Of a stretch of 64,000 bases of DNA, positions 10,618-18,067 are shown piece after piece. A program made the translations under genes and the position numbers. Below the pieces are notes generated by a model. It was not told the DNA's origin, did no database searches, and saw nothing but the letters and a program-made list of their open reading frames with translations. How positions within the stretch are numbered: the stretch's first letter is position 1; every line of letters begins with the position of its first letter. Source of the stretch: Acidovorax sp. (GTDB taxonomy: Bacteria; Pseudomonadota; Gammaproteobacteria; Burkholderiales; Burkholderiaceae_C); contig JADMJR010000210.1 of the NCBI GenBank assembly GCA_018780365.1, positions 1 to 64,000 of the forward strand, in the 5' to 3' direction.

Positions 10618-12501
10618 ATGAACATGCACTCTTTCCTCCGCCGCCCTCCCCACGCCACTGCGGCCCTGCCTGCAACCACCTCCCTGCGCTCCTCACTGCG
10701 GCATGCACGCTGGACCGCATCAGCAACCCTTGCGGCCCTGCTGCTGGCGGCCTGCGGCAGCACCCCGCTGCCCCCCTGGCCCTCGACCTCGACCTCGGGC
10801 GCCCCAAGGCCCAACGCGCCCGCCCCGCTGCCGCGCGTGCAGCAAGGCACAGTGGTGCCCACTCCGTTGGGCCAGCAAGCACCGCACCGTGCAGCCGTGG
10901 TGTCCAACCCCCTGCCTCCGCCTGCGCCACTCGTGGTGCAGAACGAAGGCCCGATGGCGCCCCCCTACAGCGCAGCCGTGGCCGCACGCTTCCCAAATCC
11001 GCCCATGTCTTACAGCACCCCGGGGCTGGGATTGGAACGCCGGGCGTTCACCACCAATGCCGAGCTGGGCCTGTGGCTGAAATCGCTGGCCGATGCGGCA
11101 CCCCGCGGAGCCACACGCACCAAGCTGCTGCACGTTGGCACGTCACAACGTGGCGAACCCATTCAGGGGCTGCTGGTGACCCGCGCTGCGGGCACGGACC
11201 CCACCAGCCTGGACACCAGTGGCCGCCCGACCGTGGTGCTGATCGGCCAGCAGCATGGTGATGAGCCCGCAGGCAGCGAAGCCTTGCTGGTCATCAGCAG
11301 CGAACTGGCCCAGGGCCTGCTGGAACCCCTGCTGGACCGCATCAACGTGGTGGTGGTGCCCCGTGCCAATCCCGACGGAGCGGAGGTCAGCACCCGTGTC
11401 ACGGCCAATGGCGTGGACATGAACCGTGACCACCTGCTGCTCAACACCCCCGAGGCCCGCGCGCTGGCCCGGGTCATCAACGACTACCGCCCCATCCTGG
11501 TGGTGGATGCCCACGAGTACACCGTGGTGGGACGCTACCTGCAGAAGTTCAACGCCATCCAGCGCTATGACGCGCTGCTCCAGTACACCACCACGGCCAA
11601 CTACCCCGAGTTCCTGACCAAGGCTTCGCAGGAGTGGTACCACCAGCCCATGGTGGCTGCACTCAAGGCCCAGGGCATCACCAGCGACTGGTACTACACC
11701 ACCTCGACCAACCCGCAGGACAAACGCATCTCCATGGGCGGCACGCAGCCCGACACGGGACGCAATGTCAACGGGCTCAAGAACACCGTCAGCCTGCTCA
11801 TCGAGACACGCGGCGTAGGCATTGGCCGCATGCACATCCAGCGCCGCGTGCATTCGCAGGTCACGGCCATCTCCAGCGCCTTGCGCAGCACGGCCGATCG
11901 GGCCACCAACCTGGAGCAGGTGCGCTCCTTTGTCGCCCGGGACGTGAGCGCCCAGGCCTGCCGCGATCAGGTGGTGGTGGAGGCCGCAGCCACGCCCACC
12001 CAGCGCGACCTGGACTTCCTCGACCCCGACACTGGTGCAGACCGCGCCATCCGCGTGGACTGGAACTCGTCGCTCACCCTGCGCGCCACCAAGTCACGCG
12101 CCCGGCCCTGCGGATACTGGCTGGCGGCGGGCTCCACCGCCGCCGTGGAGCGCTTGCGGCTGCTGGGCCTGCAGGTTATGCGTGTGGCCGAACCTGGCGC
12201 CATGCTGGCAGAAACCTACCGGGAGACCGCGCGTGAAACCGGCGACCGCCAGGACGTGATTGGCACCATCGCTGGCGGCACAGGCATCGTGCGGGTGCAG
12301 GTGTCGGCGGTGCGCAGCGCCATCGACGCCCCCGCCGGGAGTTTCTATGTGCCACTGAACCAGCCCCGCGCCAACCTGGCCGTCGCCGCGCTGGAGCCTG
12401 ACACGCAAAACAGCTATTTCGCCAACCGGCTGATCGAAGACCTCGGCCAGACCGCACGTGTCATGGCCACGCCAGCACTGGTGTTTGAAGAGACAGAGTA
12501 A
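10618..12501 (+). CDS. M14-family zinc carboxypeptidase-like lipoprotein
   Basis: 627 residues from ATG 10618. An N-terminal lipoprotein signal ends in the lipobox LLAAC (Cys 46), followed by a Pro/Ala-rich linker. The M14 domain shows the zinc motif QQHGDEPAGSEAL (H-x2-E, about 211-214), the PRANPDGAEVSTR and NGVDMNRDHLLL elements, and the third ligand in DAHEYT (about 297-302). The catalytic glutamate is probably in SLLIETRGVGIG. Likely outer-membrane-anchored peptidoglycan or peptide carboxypeptidase; the substrate is inferred only at class level. A hairpin downstream may end transcription. Confidence 0.85.
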   Translation: MNMHSFLRRPPHATAALPATTSLRSSLRHARWTASATLAALLLAACGSTPLPPWPSTSTSGAPRPNAPAPLPRVQQGTVVPTPLGQQAPHRAAVVSNPLPPPAPLVVQNEGPMAPPYSAAVAARFPNPPMSYSTPGLGLERRAFTTNAELGLWLKSLADAAPRGATRTKLLHVGTSQRGEPIQGLLVTRAAGTDPTSLDTSGRPTVVLIGQQHGDEPAGSEALLVISSELAQGLLEPLLDRINVVVVPRANPDGAEVSTRVTANGVDMNRDHLLLNTPEARALARVINDYRPILVVDAHEYTVVGRYLQKFNAIQRYDALLQYTTTANYPEFLTKASQEWYHQPMVAALKAQGITSDWYYTTSTNPQDKRISMGGTQPDTGRNVNGLKNTVSLLIETRGVGIGRMHIQRRVHSQVTAISSALRSTADRATNLEQVRSFVARDVSAQACRDQVVVEAAATPTQRDLDFLDPDTGADRAIRVDWNSSLTLRATKSRARPCGYWLAAGSTAAVERLRLLGLQVMRVAEPGAMLAETYRETARETGDRQDVIGTIAGGTGIVRVQVSAVRSAIDAPAGSFYVPLNQPRANLAVAALEPDTQNSYFANRLIEDLGQTARVMATPALVFEETE

Positions 12502-12515
12502 GTAAACACGCAAGT

Positions 12516-12546
12516 CAAGCCCCGCGCCCGCGTGGCTCGGGGCTTG
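12516..12546 (+). terminator. Hairpin after the M14 peptidase gene
   Basis: Perfect 9-bp arms CAAGCCCCG (12516-12524) and CGGGGCTTG (12538-12546) with a 13-nt loop, 15 nt after the stop codon. There is no T-tract, so it is either a weak terminator or an mRNA-end stabiliser. Confidence 0.5.
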
Positions 12547-12596
12547 CGGGCAGGCTGGCCGATCCCCCTTGGCATGGCCTTCCCACCCACCCATCC

Positions 12597-12716
12597 ATGA
12601 TCGACCTGCACTGTTGGCCCACTGCTGGCCCACGCCGAACAGCTGGAAAACTCCCATCCTGCTGGACGAATGCGGCCTGCCCTGCCGCTGCACCTCCATC
12701 AACACCGGCCAAGGCA
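12597..12716 (+). pseudogene. Remnant of a glutathione S-transferase N-terminus, frameshifted
   Basis: ATG 12597 begins MIDLHCWPT, the standard start of GST-like proteins. The continuation expected for the family (PNSWKTPILLDECGLP) is present but in another frame. The shift is explained by a near-perfect 11-bp tandem duplication, CTGTTGGCCCA (12611-12621) and CTGCTGGCCCA (12622-12632). Downstream of about 12716 no GST homology is recognisable. The rest of 12717-12861 shows nothing I can name. Confidence 0.55.
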
Positions 12717-12861
12717 GTGCGGACCGGACCTGGCCAAGGGGCTTCACAAGTCCTTCGCAAGTTGATGGCCAACGAGCAGCACAAGGCACTGCACTGTCCG
12801 GCTAGGCCACCGACAGCGTGCGAGCCAGCGCACAACAAGCGCGCTGAATCCCTGGCACACA

Positions 12862-12928
12862 GTCAAAATGCTATTAAATATATAGCTACTACCGCTTACT
12901 GATAGCGCGCAAGAGGCTATTTTCAATC
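12862..12928. repeat. AT-rich palindromic intergenic element of Comamonadaceae type
   Basis: TCAAAATGCTATTAAATATA followed by TAGCTACTACCGCTTACTGA and a tail AAGAGGCTATTTTCAA. Arms GCTAT and ATAGC flank the AT-rich centre. I recognise the pattern (tagctact...cgctt...gaggctattttcaa) from interspersed repeats common between genes in Acidovorax and relatives. This is recall, not a search. It sits just after the antiporter gene's stop. Confidence 0.5.
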
Positions 12929-12931
12929 ACA

Positions 12932-14677
12932 TTACACGTGACCAGGCAGCGGTGCAGGGCCCGTGTGCCGCGCCTGGCGGGCCTGGGTCCGCTCCAGCAC
13001 ATGGCGTGACATGGACTGGGCCAGCGCCTCGTCGGCCAGAAACACCACGGTGCTGTCGCACTCTTGCACCAGCCTGCGCGCCTCGTCCTCGCTGTGGCTG
13101 CGCACTACGGTCTCGATGGCGGGGTTCAACGCCAGCGCAGTGCCAATGATCTGCCGCACATTCAGGGAGTCCGGCGTGGCAATCACCAGCATGGCGGCGC
13201 GGGCGATGTGGGCCTGGATCAACACCGCGGGGTCCACCGCATCCCCAAACACCGCAGCGATGCCGTCCACCCGGAGCGACTCCACCAACTCCCGGTTTTG
13301 CTCGGCCACCACAAAAGGGATGTCGTTGGCAGCAAGAGCGCTGGCCACACGGCGCCCCACCCGGCCGTAGCCCACCAGCACCACTTGCCGGGCCAGATAC
13401 CGCGAGTCCGTACTCATCGGCAGCTCTGCCAGCGGGTCATCGCGCTGCTCCAGCCGCCGAGCCAATGCCGAGCGGGCACGCAGCCAGTCCTGCAGCGGAG
13501 CGATGGCATGAAAGAGCAAGGGATTGAGCGCCATCGAAATCAGCGCCCCGGCCAGCACCAGGCTGGCGCCCTCAGGCGGCAGCAACCCCAAAGACGCCCC
13601 CAGGGCCACCAGGATGAAAGAGAACTCACCAATCTGCGCCAGGCTTGCCGACACCGTGAGTGCAGTCTGGAGCGGATAGCGAAACGCCAGCACCAGCGCG
13701 GCAGCAGCCAGCGTCTTGCCCACCATGATGATCGCCACCACCGCCAGCACCTGCAGGGGCCGCTCCCACAGCACGGACGGATTGAACAGCATGCCCACCG
13801 ACACAAAAAACAGCACCGCAAAGGCGTCGCGCAAAGGCAGGGATTCTTGCGCGGCGCGGTGGCTGAACTCCGACTCGCGCATCACCATGCCCGCAAAAAA
13901 AGCACCGAGAGCGAACGACACGCCAAACAACGCGGCCGATCCGAACGCAATCCCCACCGCAGCGGCCACCACACACAGGGTGAACAACTCCCGCGAACCA
14001 GTGCGCGCCACCTGCCACAGCACCCACGGGAACAATCGGCGCCCCACCAGCAGCATCAGGGCCACAAAACCCCCCACCTGAAGCAGCGTCCACCCCAGGG
14101 TGCGCCACAGCTGCGCGGTATCCAGCTCCTCCTGCGCGCCTGCACCGCCCCCCAACCACCCGGCCAGCGGGGGCAAGAGCACCAGCACCAGCACCATGGC
14201 CAGGTCCTCCACCACCAGCCAGCCCACCGCAATGCGGCCGGTGTGGCTGTCCAGAATGCCCAAGGTCTCCAGAGCCCGCAACAACACCACCGTGCTGGCC
14301 ACCGACAGCGACAGGCCAAACACCAGGGCTCCGCCCAGGCTCCATCCCCACCAGGTGGCCAAAGCCATCCCCAGCACCGTGGCCACCATCATCTGGACCA
14401 CCGCCCCAGGGACAGCAATCTTGCGCACCGCCAGCAGATCGCCGAAAGAAAAATGCAGGCCTACGCCAAACATGAGCAGCATCACGCCGATCTCAGCCAG
14501 CTGACTCGCCATGGCTGCATCCGCCACAAATCCCGGCGTGAAAGGCCCGATGACCACGCCCGCTAAAAGATACCCCACCAGCGCAGGCAGGCGCAGGCGC
14601 GTAGCCAGAAAGCCCAGCGCCAACGCAAGCCCAAGGGCTGCGGCAATGGTGTGGATGAGGGTGACGCTGTGCGGCAT
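12932..14677 (-). CDS. YbaL/Kef-type cation:proton antiporter with TrkA-N domain
   Basis: 581 residues from ATG 14677 (MPHSVTLIHTIAAALG); the extended upstream start lacks family similarity. Residues 1 to about 390 form the CPA2 exchanger core of roughly a dozen membrane helices, with VGYLLAGVVIGPFTPGF and MLLMFGVGLHFS. A cytoplasmic TrkA-N nucleotide-binding domain follows (VVLVGYGRVGRRVASALAAN; FGDAVDPAVL). The arrangement and start match E. coli YbaL. Predicted to exchange K+ or Na+ for protons at the inner membrane, gated by NAD(H) or nucleotide. It is transcribed toward the host repeat and is the last complete host gene before the prophage. Confidence 0.9.
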   Translation of the reverse strand: MPHSVTLIHTIAAALGLALALGFLATRLRLPALVGYLLAGVVIGPFTPGFVADAAMASQLAEIGVMLLMFGVGLHFSFGDLLAVRKIAVPGAVVQMMVATVLGMALATWWGWSLGGALVFGLSLSVASTVVLLRALETLGILDSHTGRIAVGWLVVEDLAMVLVLVLLPPLAGWLGGGAGAQEELDTAQLWRTLGWTLLQVGGFVALMLLVGRRLFPWVLWQVARTGSRELFTLCVVAAAVGIAFGSAALFGVSFALGAFFAGMVMRESEFSHRAAQESLPLRDAFAVLFFVSVGMLFNPSVLWERPLQVLAVVAIIMVGKTLAAAALVLAFRYPLQTALTVSASLAQIGEFSFILVALGASLGLLPPEGASLVLAGALISMALNPLLFHAIAPLQDWLRARSALARRLEQRDDPLAELPMSTDSRYLARQVVLVGYGRVGRRVASALAANDIPFVVAEQNRELVESLRVDGIAAVFGDAVDPAVLIQAHIARAAMLVIATPDSLNVRQIIGTALALNPAIETVVRSHSEDEARRLVQECDSTVVFLADEALAQSMSRHVLERTQARQARHTGPAPLPGHV

Positions 14678-14871
14678 GGGCTGAGTGGCTGGTGAGGAGG
14701 CGCCGTGTGCGCCTGCACATGACCTCGTTATAACCGCATCCATGCCCGCACCGCAAAATCACGGGGCTTCTTCCAGGAGGAGATGGCCGTGGCGGGTATG
14801 ATTCGACCACTGCGCCAGCGCAGTGGCGGAACACTCCGCACAGCAAGTACGCATCACCGCCGAAAGCCTTT

Positions 14872-14915
14872 CTGCCCGTAGCTCAACTGGATAGAGCAAT
14901 AGCCTTCTAAGTTGT
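14872..14915 (+). tRNA. tRNA-Arg(UCU), 5' half only, interrupted by the prophage
   Basis: Acceptor 5' strand CTGCCCG, then TA, D arm GCTC-AACTGGATA-GAGC and anticodon loop CTTCTAA with anticodon TCT at 14906-14908. A weak 3' anticodon strand GTTGT follows (two G-T pairs). There is no T arm, no acceptor 3' strand and no CCA after it. The gene is therefore cut within or just after the anticodon loop, where the prophage begins. Confidence 0.7.
14903..14911. other. Probable attL core (CCTTCTAAG)
   Basis: The last host-like bases of the interrupted tRNA-Arg are the anticodon loop CCTTCTAAG, a common crossover site for tyrosine integrases. The matching core and the restoring tRNA half should lie at the right end, outside the window. 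No integrase gene is seen within the window. Confidence 0.5.
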
Positions 14916-14933
14916 TCGGCAAACCCAGTATCT

Positions 14934-15029
14934 ATGCGGCCTGCAGGCCGTTTCCTGATACGCAAAGCTGTATGTTCAATCAGCTATCCGGGCCGCATTC
15001 TTCCGTTTCATGGGTGGCGTTTGCGTATC
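14934..15029. repeat. Nested inverted repeats at the prophage left end
   Basis: ATGCGGCC (14934-14941) pairs with GGCCGCAT (14991-14998). GATACGCAAA (14957-14966) pairs with TTTGCGTATC (15020-15029). CGGCCTGCAGGCCG at 14937-14950 is itself a palindrome. They lie within 120 nt of the crossover and could be arm-type integrase or excisionase sites. That role is inferred from position only. Confidence 0.5.
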
Positions 15030-15054
15030 GTTTTGGGGTGGACAATCTCCCGCC

Positions 15055-15375
15055 ATGGCAGCTCCAAACACCGTTGACTTCCCACCCCACCACCCAGGCA
15101 TGGCAGAACTTCACCGCCGGGTGATGAACGCCTTTCGTGTGCACTGGGCCAAGTTCCCCAAGGCCACACCTCAAAAGCTGGTCCTGACCCAGAAGCAGGC
15201 AGACGATCTGCAGCTGACTCGGCTCTATGGCAGCGTCTCAATCGCTGGCTACTCGCCTCCGAAAGGCACTTTCAACGACCGGCCCGTGGAGGTGTCAGCC
15301 ACGACGGCCGGGGTCCTGGTGGCGCATGACGGCACGGAAATGCCACTGGCGGAGTACGACAAGATGCCGACCTGA
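15055..15375 (+). CDS. Hypothetical prophage-end protein
   Basis: 106 residues from ATG 15055 (MAAPNTVDFPPHHPGMAELH); ATG 15100 is an alternative. I do not recognise a family. It is soluble, mildly basic in the middle (RVHWAKFPKATPQKLVLTQK) and has normal phage-like codon use, and it looks like real coding sequence. No strong Shine-Dalgarno is seen. It is plus-strand at the prophage edge, the position typical of lysogen-expressed cargo. Confidence 0.5.
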   Translation: MAAPNTVDFPPHHPGMAELHRRVMNAFRVHWAKFPKATPQKLVLTQKQADDLQLTRLYGSVSIAGYSPPKGTFNDRPVEVSATTAGVLVAHDGTEMPLAEYDKMPT

Positions 15376-15466
15376 CCAACTCGCGTTTCACTTGTAAATC
15401 TGCAAATAGATAATCCCACGATCAAAACAAATCAAATCTCACCCATATATAAAATCAATATTTCAC

Positions 15467-15495
15467 TTGATTATTTGATTAACTTGTGTTATAAT
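15467..15495 (+). promoter_or_regulatory. Consensus-like sigma-70 promoter
   Basis: -35 TTGATT (15467-15472), 17-nt spacer, -10 TATAAT (15490-15495), in an AT-rich island (15376-15550) unlike the surrounding DNA. It drives the zinc-ribbon gene starting at 15551. The rest of 15376-15466 holds no gene that I can see. Confidence 0.75.
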
Positions 15496-15550
15496 TGAAT
15501 TTCCATCATGTGATTTTGATGGTTTTCAACTATAACTATAGGGAGATATC

Positions 15551-15790
15551 ATGAAGTTTGAAATTATTAAAAAACTGAGATTTGAGAATTTTGCGAGCAA
15601 AGAGTCTGGATATCAGGTCAAGCATGGACGCTCAACACTTGCCAGTGCGCTTGTGCGATGCCCATGTTGCGGACACGAGTGGGAGGCTAGCGCTGGAGGC
15701 GAGCGAGGTGAGTTTTTACCTGGAGCTGGTTCGCATAGGCCAATTTCGTGCCCCGAATGTCCGTGCGAAGGCACCTTATCGAATAGCTAG
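15551..15790 (+). CDS. Small zinc-ribbon protein, AT-rich cargo gene
   Basis: 79 residues, ATG 15551 with AGGGAGA 4 nt upstream. Two Cys pairs, CPCCGHEW (about 38-45) and CPECPCEG (about 67-74), are typical of a zinc ribbon. The N-terminal third is Lys/Ile/Phe-rich and encoded by AT-rich codons (MKFEIIKKLRFENF), unlike its neighbours, which suggests recent acquisition. It has its own strong promoter and a terminator, so it is an independent unit likely expressed in the lysogen. Function not recognised. Confidence 0.65.
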   Translation: MKFEIIKKLRFENFASKESGYQVKHGRSTLASALVRCPCCGHEWEASAGGERGEFLPGAGSHRPISCPECPCEGTLSNS

Positions 15791-15800
15791 AAGCTGCAAA

Positions 15801-15843
15801 ATGAAAAAGCCCCGCCGCAGTGATGCGAGCGGGGCTTTTTCAT
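15801..15843. terminator. Bidirectional terminator
   Basis: Perfect 15-bp arms ATGAAAAAGCCCCGC (15801-15815) and GCGGGGCTTTTTCAT (15829-15843) with a 13-nt loop and T-runs in both directions. It ends the plus-strand zinc-ribbon gene and the minus-strand lysis/late operon, which converge here. Confidence 0.9.
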
Positions 15844-15864
15844 TAGCGCTGGCGATTCAGCAGA

Positions 15865-16140
15865 TCAGATCGACGGACACATGCGCCAGGAAGGATGCAC
15901 CGTGGGTCGTCGCTTGAGCACGCGCAGCACGAACGCCTTGGCCGCTACCAGCGCCACGCGCGGCTTCTCCTGGCCCGGGGCTTTGGCCTGCAACTGAAAG
16001 GGCTCCACCCAGGCGCTGAGCACGCGGTCAATGCCGTTGCTCACGGCAGAAGCCACGCGGCCAACGGCGACCGACATGGCAGAGGCTGCGGCCATGCAGG
16101 CCAGGGCAATCAGGGAAACGAAGCGGGACGAGCGGTACAT
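15865..16140 (-). CDS. Small membrane or exported protein, end of late operon
   Basis: 91 residues from ATG 16140 with GGAGA 6 nt before it. A hydrophobic segment (about 5-28, RFVSLIALACMAAASAMSVA) is either a signal peptide or a membrane anchor. The rest is basic (VLKRRP near the end). No family recognised. It is the last gene of the minus-strand late region, 131 nt after the Gp49-type gene; the gap contains a CCCCGG-CGCA-CCGGGG hairpin (16238-16253). Confidence 0.55.
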   Translation of the reverse strand: MYRSSRFVSLIALACMAAASAMSVAVGRVASAVSNGIDRVLSAWVEPFQLQAKAPGQEKPRVALVAAKAFVLRVLKRRPTVHPSWRMCPSI

Positions 16141-16271
16141 GGTGAATCTCCAGATGGGTGATGCCGTGGCTACCGGCGGGGGCCCCTTGCCGTTGCGGGG
16201 AATGGGTGTCGGCCTGGCTGGGCGGGCCACTTGGCCACCCCGGCGCACCGGGGCGGGCCTTGCCGACGAAA

Positions 16272-17024
16272 TCAGAAGTGGGCGATGCGCTCGTCCAAGA
16301 TGCCCGAGTAAGCGGCCATGGCCTTCGATTGGCGCGACAGGCGATCCTGCTCATCGGTAGAGAGCTGCAGGTACAACGGGTTGTCCAGAATGAACGCGTC
16401 CAGTTTGGACAGGCGCTCGTCCAGTTCGCGCTTCTCGTCAACCACGCGCTGCTGGTGGGGCGGAACCAACTTCACGTCGGCCAGATCAGCGGCCGCATCC
16501 GCTTGCTCGTCGCGCAGGCGAAAGCCCAGCAACTGCCAGACCTCTTTTTCTGCGTTGTCGCGCGCAACCTTGCGCCCTATGCCCTCGTCGAAGTTCTCGA
16601 TGAACACCACAGCGGACTCGCCACGCACGGTGAATCCATTCTTGAGAGTCAACTCGCAGACGGTCACACGCCCGCTGGGCAACAGCGTGAACGTTTCACC
16701 AACAATTTCGGCCTTCACATCGGCGGGCGTCACGCGCGGTGCGCGGTTGGCCTTGGCCTGGATCTCGCGCTCCAGGGAGTCGGGGCCGGGGTCCACCACG
16801 GGGAGGGCGACACTGGCGACAGGCTCACGGTGCAAATCCGCAAGCGCATCGGCAGCCAGCGCCTCCACATTCTCTGGCGACAGCACGATGGAGCCAATAT
16901 CGCTCCCGCCATTGCCCTGGCTGCGGACGGTCAGCGTATAGCCCCCGCCGTCGTTGCGCGACAGGTTCACGAAGGGAGGGAAGTTGGAGCCCGGCGGCGT
17001 GTGGGCAAAAACGGTCTTGGTCAT
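16272..17024 (-). CDS. Gp49-family phage protein fused to a crAss001_48-like domain
   Basis: 250 residues from ATG 17024. The middle (about 90-180) matches the Gp49 pattern: RVTPADVKAEIVGETFTLLP, then LTLKNGFTVRGESAVV and GRKVARDNAEKEVWQLLGFR. The last 60 residues (PPHQQRVVDEKRELDERLSK to GILDERIAHF) are a helical hairpin of the crAss001_48-related type. Both are conserved phage domains without assigned biochemistry. The location just after the spanins fits a late-expressed accessory gene. Confidence 0.75.
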   Translation of the reverse strand: MTKTVFAHTPPGSNFPPFVNLSRNDGGGYTLTVRSQGNGGSDIGSIVLSPENVEALAADALADLHREPVASVALPVVDPGPDSLEREIQAKANRAPRVTPADVKAEIVGETFTLLPSGRVTVCELTLKNGFTVRGESAVVFIENFDEGIGRKVARDNAEKEVWQLLGFRLRDEQADAAADLADVKLVPPHQQRVVDEKRELDERLSKLDAFILDNPLYLQLSTDEQDRLSRQSKAMAAYSGILDERIAHF

Positions 17025-17031
17025 AGCGTTC

Positions 17032-17577
17032 TCAGGGTGTTGACCCGGCAACCGGCCGGGGCGGTTGGGTCAGCGCGTCGTAGTCGCGCTCGCAGGACTG
17101 CCCGGCGATTCGGGCTTTGTCGGCGTACTCAGCCAGGATTCCCGCTCTTTGGTCAGCGCGGCCGAGCACGTCGGCAAGCACTCCAATGGGATCGCCGGTT
17201 GGCGCGACTGCGGGCTCAGTGCCGGGATTCGCGGCTGATCGACGGGCTGCGGCGACAAGGGCATCGATGCGTTGTTGCAGGCGGCCAGAAGCACGGCGAG
17301 CACTGGCAGAATCAGCGTTAGCAGCTTCGATTTTTGTAGCGGTTTCACGGGCGTTCCTTTCTTGGTCAGCGGCCCAGCGGGCTTCCTGCGCACGCACTGC
17401 ACGCAGGGCCTTGGCTGTCAGGTCGGCGATGTGCGCCAAGGTCTGGGCGTTCTTGGTACGGGTGTTTGCGGCGTCGAGCTGGGCGGAGTGCAGGCGCACG
17501 GTCTGAACCACCAGCAGTACGCTCAGCACCAGGGCGGCGGCAATGGCGCCGTATGCTTTGAGCTTGTCGAAGATCAT
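17032..17577 (-). CDS. Rz-like inner-membrane spanin (DUF2514 type)
   Basis: 181 residues. One N-terminal membrane segment (about 7-26, AYGAIAAALVLSVLLVVQTV) then a long periplasmic coiled coil (TAKALRAVRAQEARWAADQE and onward). The C-terminal RAGILAEYADKARIAGQSCE is the DUF2514 signature. The i-spanin joins the o-spanin (Rz1) across the periplasm and disrupts the outer membrane in the last step of lysis. Its ATG overlaps the stop of the preceding gene (ATGA). It contains the whole Rz1 gene in another frame. Confidence 0.85.
   Translation of the reverse strand: MIFDKLKAYGAIAAALVLSVLLVVQTVRLHSAQLDAANTRTKNAQTLAHIADLTAKALRAVRAQEARWAADQERNARETATKIEAANADSASARRASGRLQQRIDALVAAARRSAANPGTEPAVAPTGDPIGVLADVLGRADQRAGILAEYADKARIAGQSCERDYDALTQPPRPVAGSTP
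17070..17348 (-). CDS. Rz1-like outer-membrane spanin lipoprotein, nested in Rz
   Basis: 92 residues, entirely inside the Rz gene in another frame. GTG 17348 is preceded by AAGGA at the correct distance, and gives VKPLQKSKLLTLILPVLAVL ending in lipobox LLAAC. The mature part is short and proline-rich (SPQPVDQPRIPALSPQ), as usual for Rz1. Two further cysteines (LECLPTC) may form disulfides. The embedded arrangement is that of lambda Rz/Rz1. It is easily missed because of the GTG start. Confidence 0.8.
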   Translation of the reverse strand: MKPLQKSKLLTLILPVLAVLLAACNNASMPLSPQPVDQPRIPALSPQSRQPAIPLECLPTCSAALTKERESWLSTPTKPESPGSPASATTTR

Positions 17578-17801
17578 TTTTTCGACTCGTGGTAATGGTG
17601 GAAGCCAAGTTCAAGACAGCCGGCCACAAAGCCATAGGCGAAACCACACAGGGCCAGAACGAGGAAGAACACTCCGATCAAGCGCATCAGTAGGAACCAC
17701 TCGCCACGGTGCAGGTGGCCACGGACCCGCTTGAAGAAGTCCCACACCAGGAACAGCAATGTGCCCACCCATTTCAGGGCCCAATCGCGGAGCTTGTTCA
17801 T
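17574..17801 (-). CDS. Small two-helix membrane protein of the lysis cassette
   Basis: 75 residues. Two hydrophobic segments (about 10-22 and 38-62, FFLVLALCGFAYGFVAGC) separated by a basic loop (FKRVRGHLHRGEW). The start overlaps the upstream stop (TGATG) and the stop overlaps the Rz start (ATGA), so translation is coupled on both sides. It could be a second holin or antiholin, or an accessory membrane protein. No family recognised. Confidence 0.6.
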   Translation of the reverse strand: MNKLRDWALKWVGTLLFLVWDFFKRVRGHLHRGEWFLLMRLIGVFFLVLALCGFAYGFVAGCLELGFHHYHESKK

Positions 17802-18067
17802 CACGGCATGTCCTCACATTCCTTGCTGTCGCGGTAGCCGTTGCGGGACTCGGCAAAGCAGGCGCGTGCTGCGGCATCGGCCTTGGCACGATCCTGGCCG
17901 CAGGCCACAAGCACTTCGCCCGCGCGCAGATACCAGGCGGGCGCCAAATCCGCCTCTTGGGATGCCGTGTTCAGCAGTTCGCAGGCACTGTAGGCAGTGC
18001 TGACTGGGATCACCGTGCAGCCGCCCAGCGCAACGGCCAGGCCCATGGCGATGACGGTGGGGCGCAT
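17801..18067 (-). CDS. Small lipoprotein of the lysis cassette
   Basis: 88 residues. Signal with lipobox LGGC (Cys 17), then a short mature domain with four Cys (ACELL, VACGQD, ARACFAES, KECEDMP) that could form disulfides in the periplasm. Coupled by TGATG overlaps to both neighbours. Function unknown; superinfection exclusion or lysis timing are possible for small phage lipoproteins, but nothing in the sequence decides. Confidence 0.65.
   Translation of the reverse strand: MRPTVIAMGLAVALGGCTVIPVSTAYSACELLNTASQEADLAPAWYLRAGEVLVACGQDRAKADAAARACFAESRNGYRDSKECEDMP

Noticed and set aside
12597-12902. 101-codon frame as an intact gene
   Set aside because: Only the first nine residues look like a GST; the rest of the family match is in another frame, so it is treated as a pseudogene.
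13064-14566. 500-codon frame antisense to the antiporter
   Set aside because: His/Gln/Arg-rich shadow of a membrane protein gene.
14872-14950. A complete, functional tRNA-Arg
   Set aside because: No T arm, acceptor 3' strand or CCA can be found after the anticodon stem.
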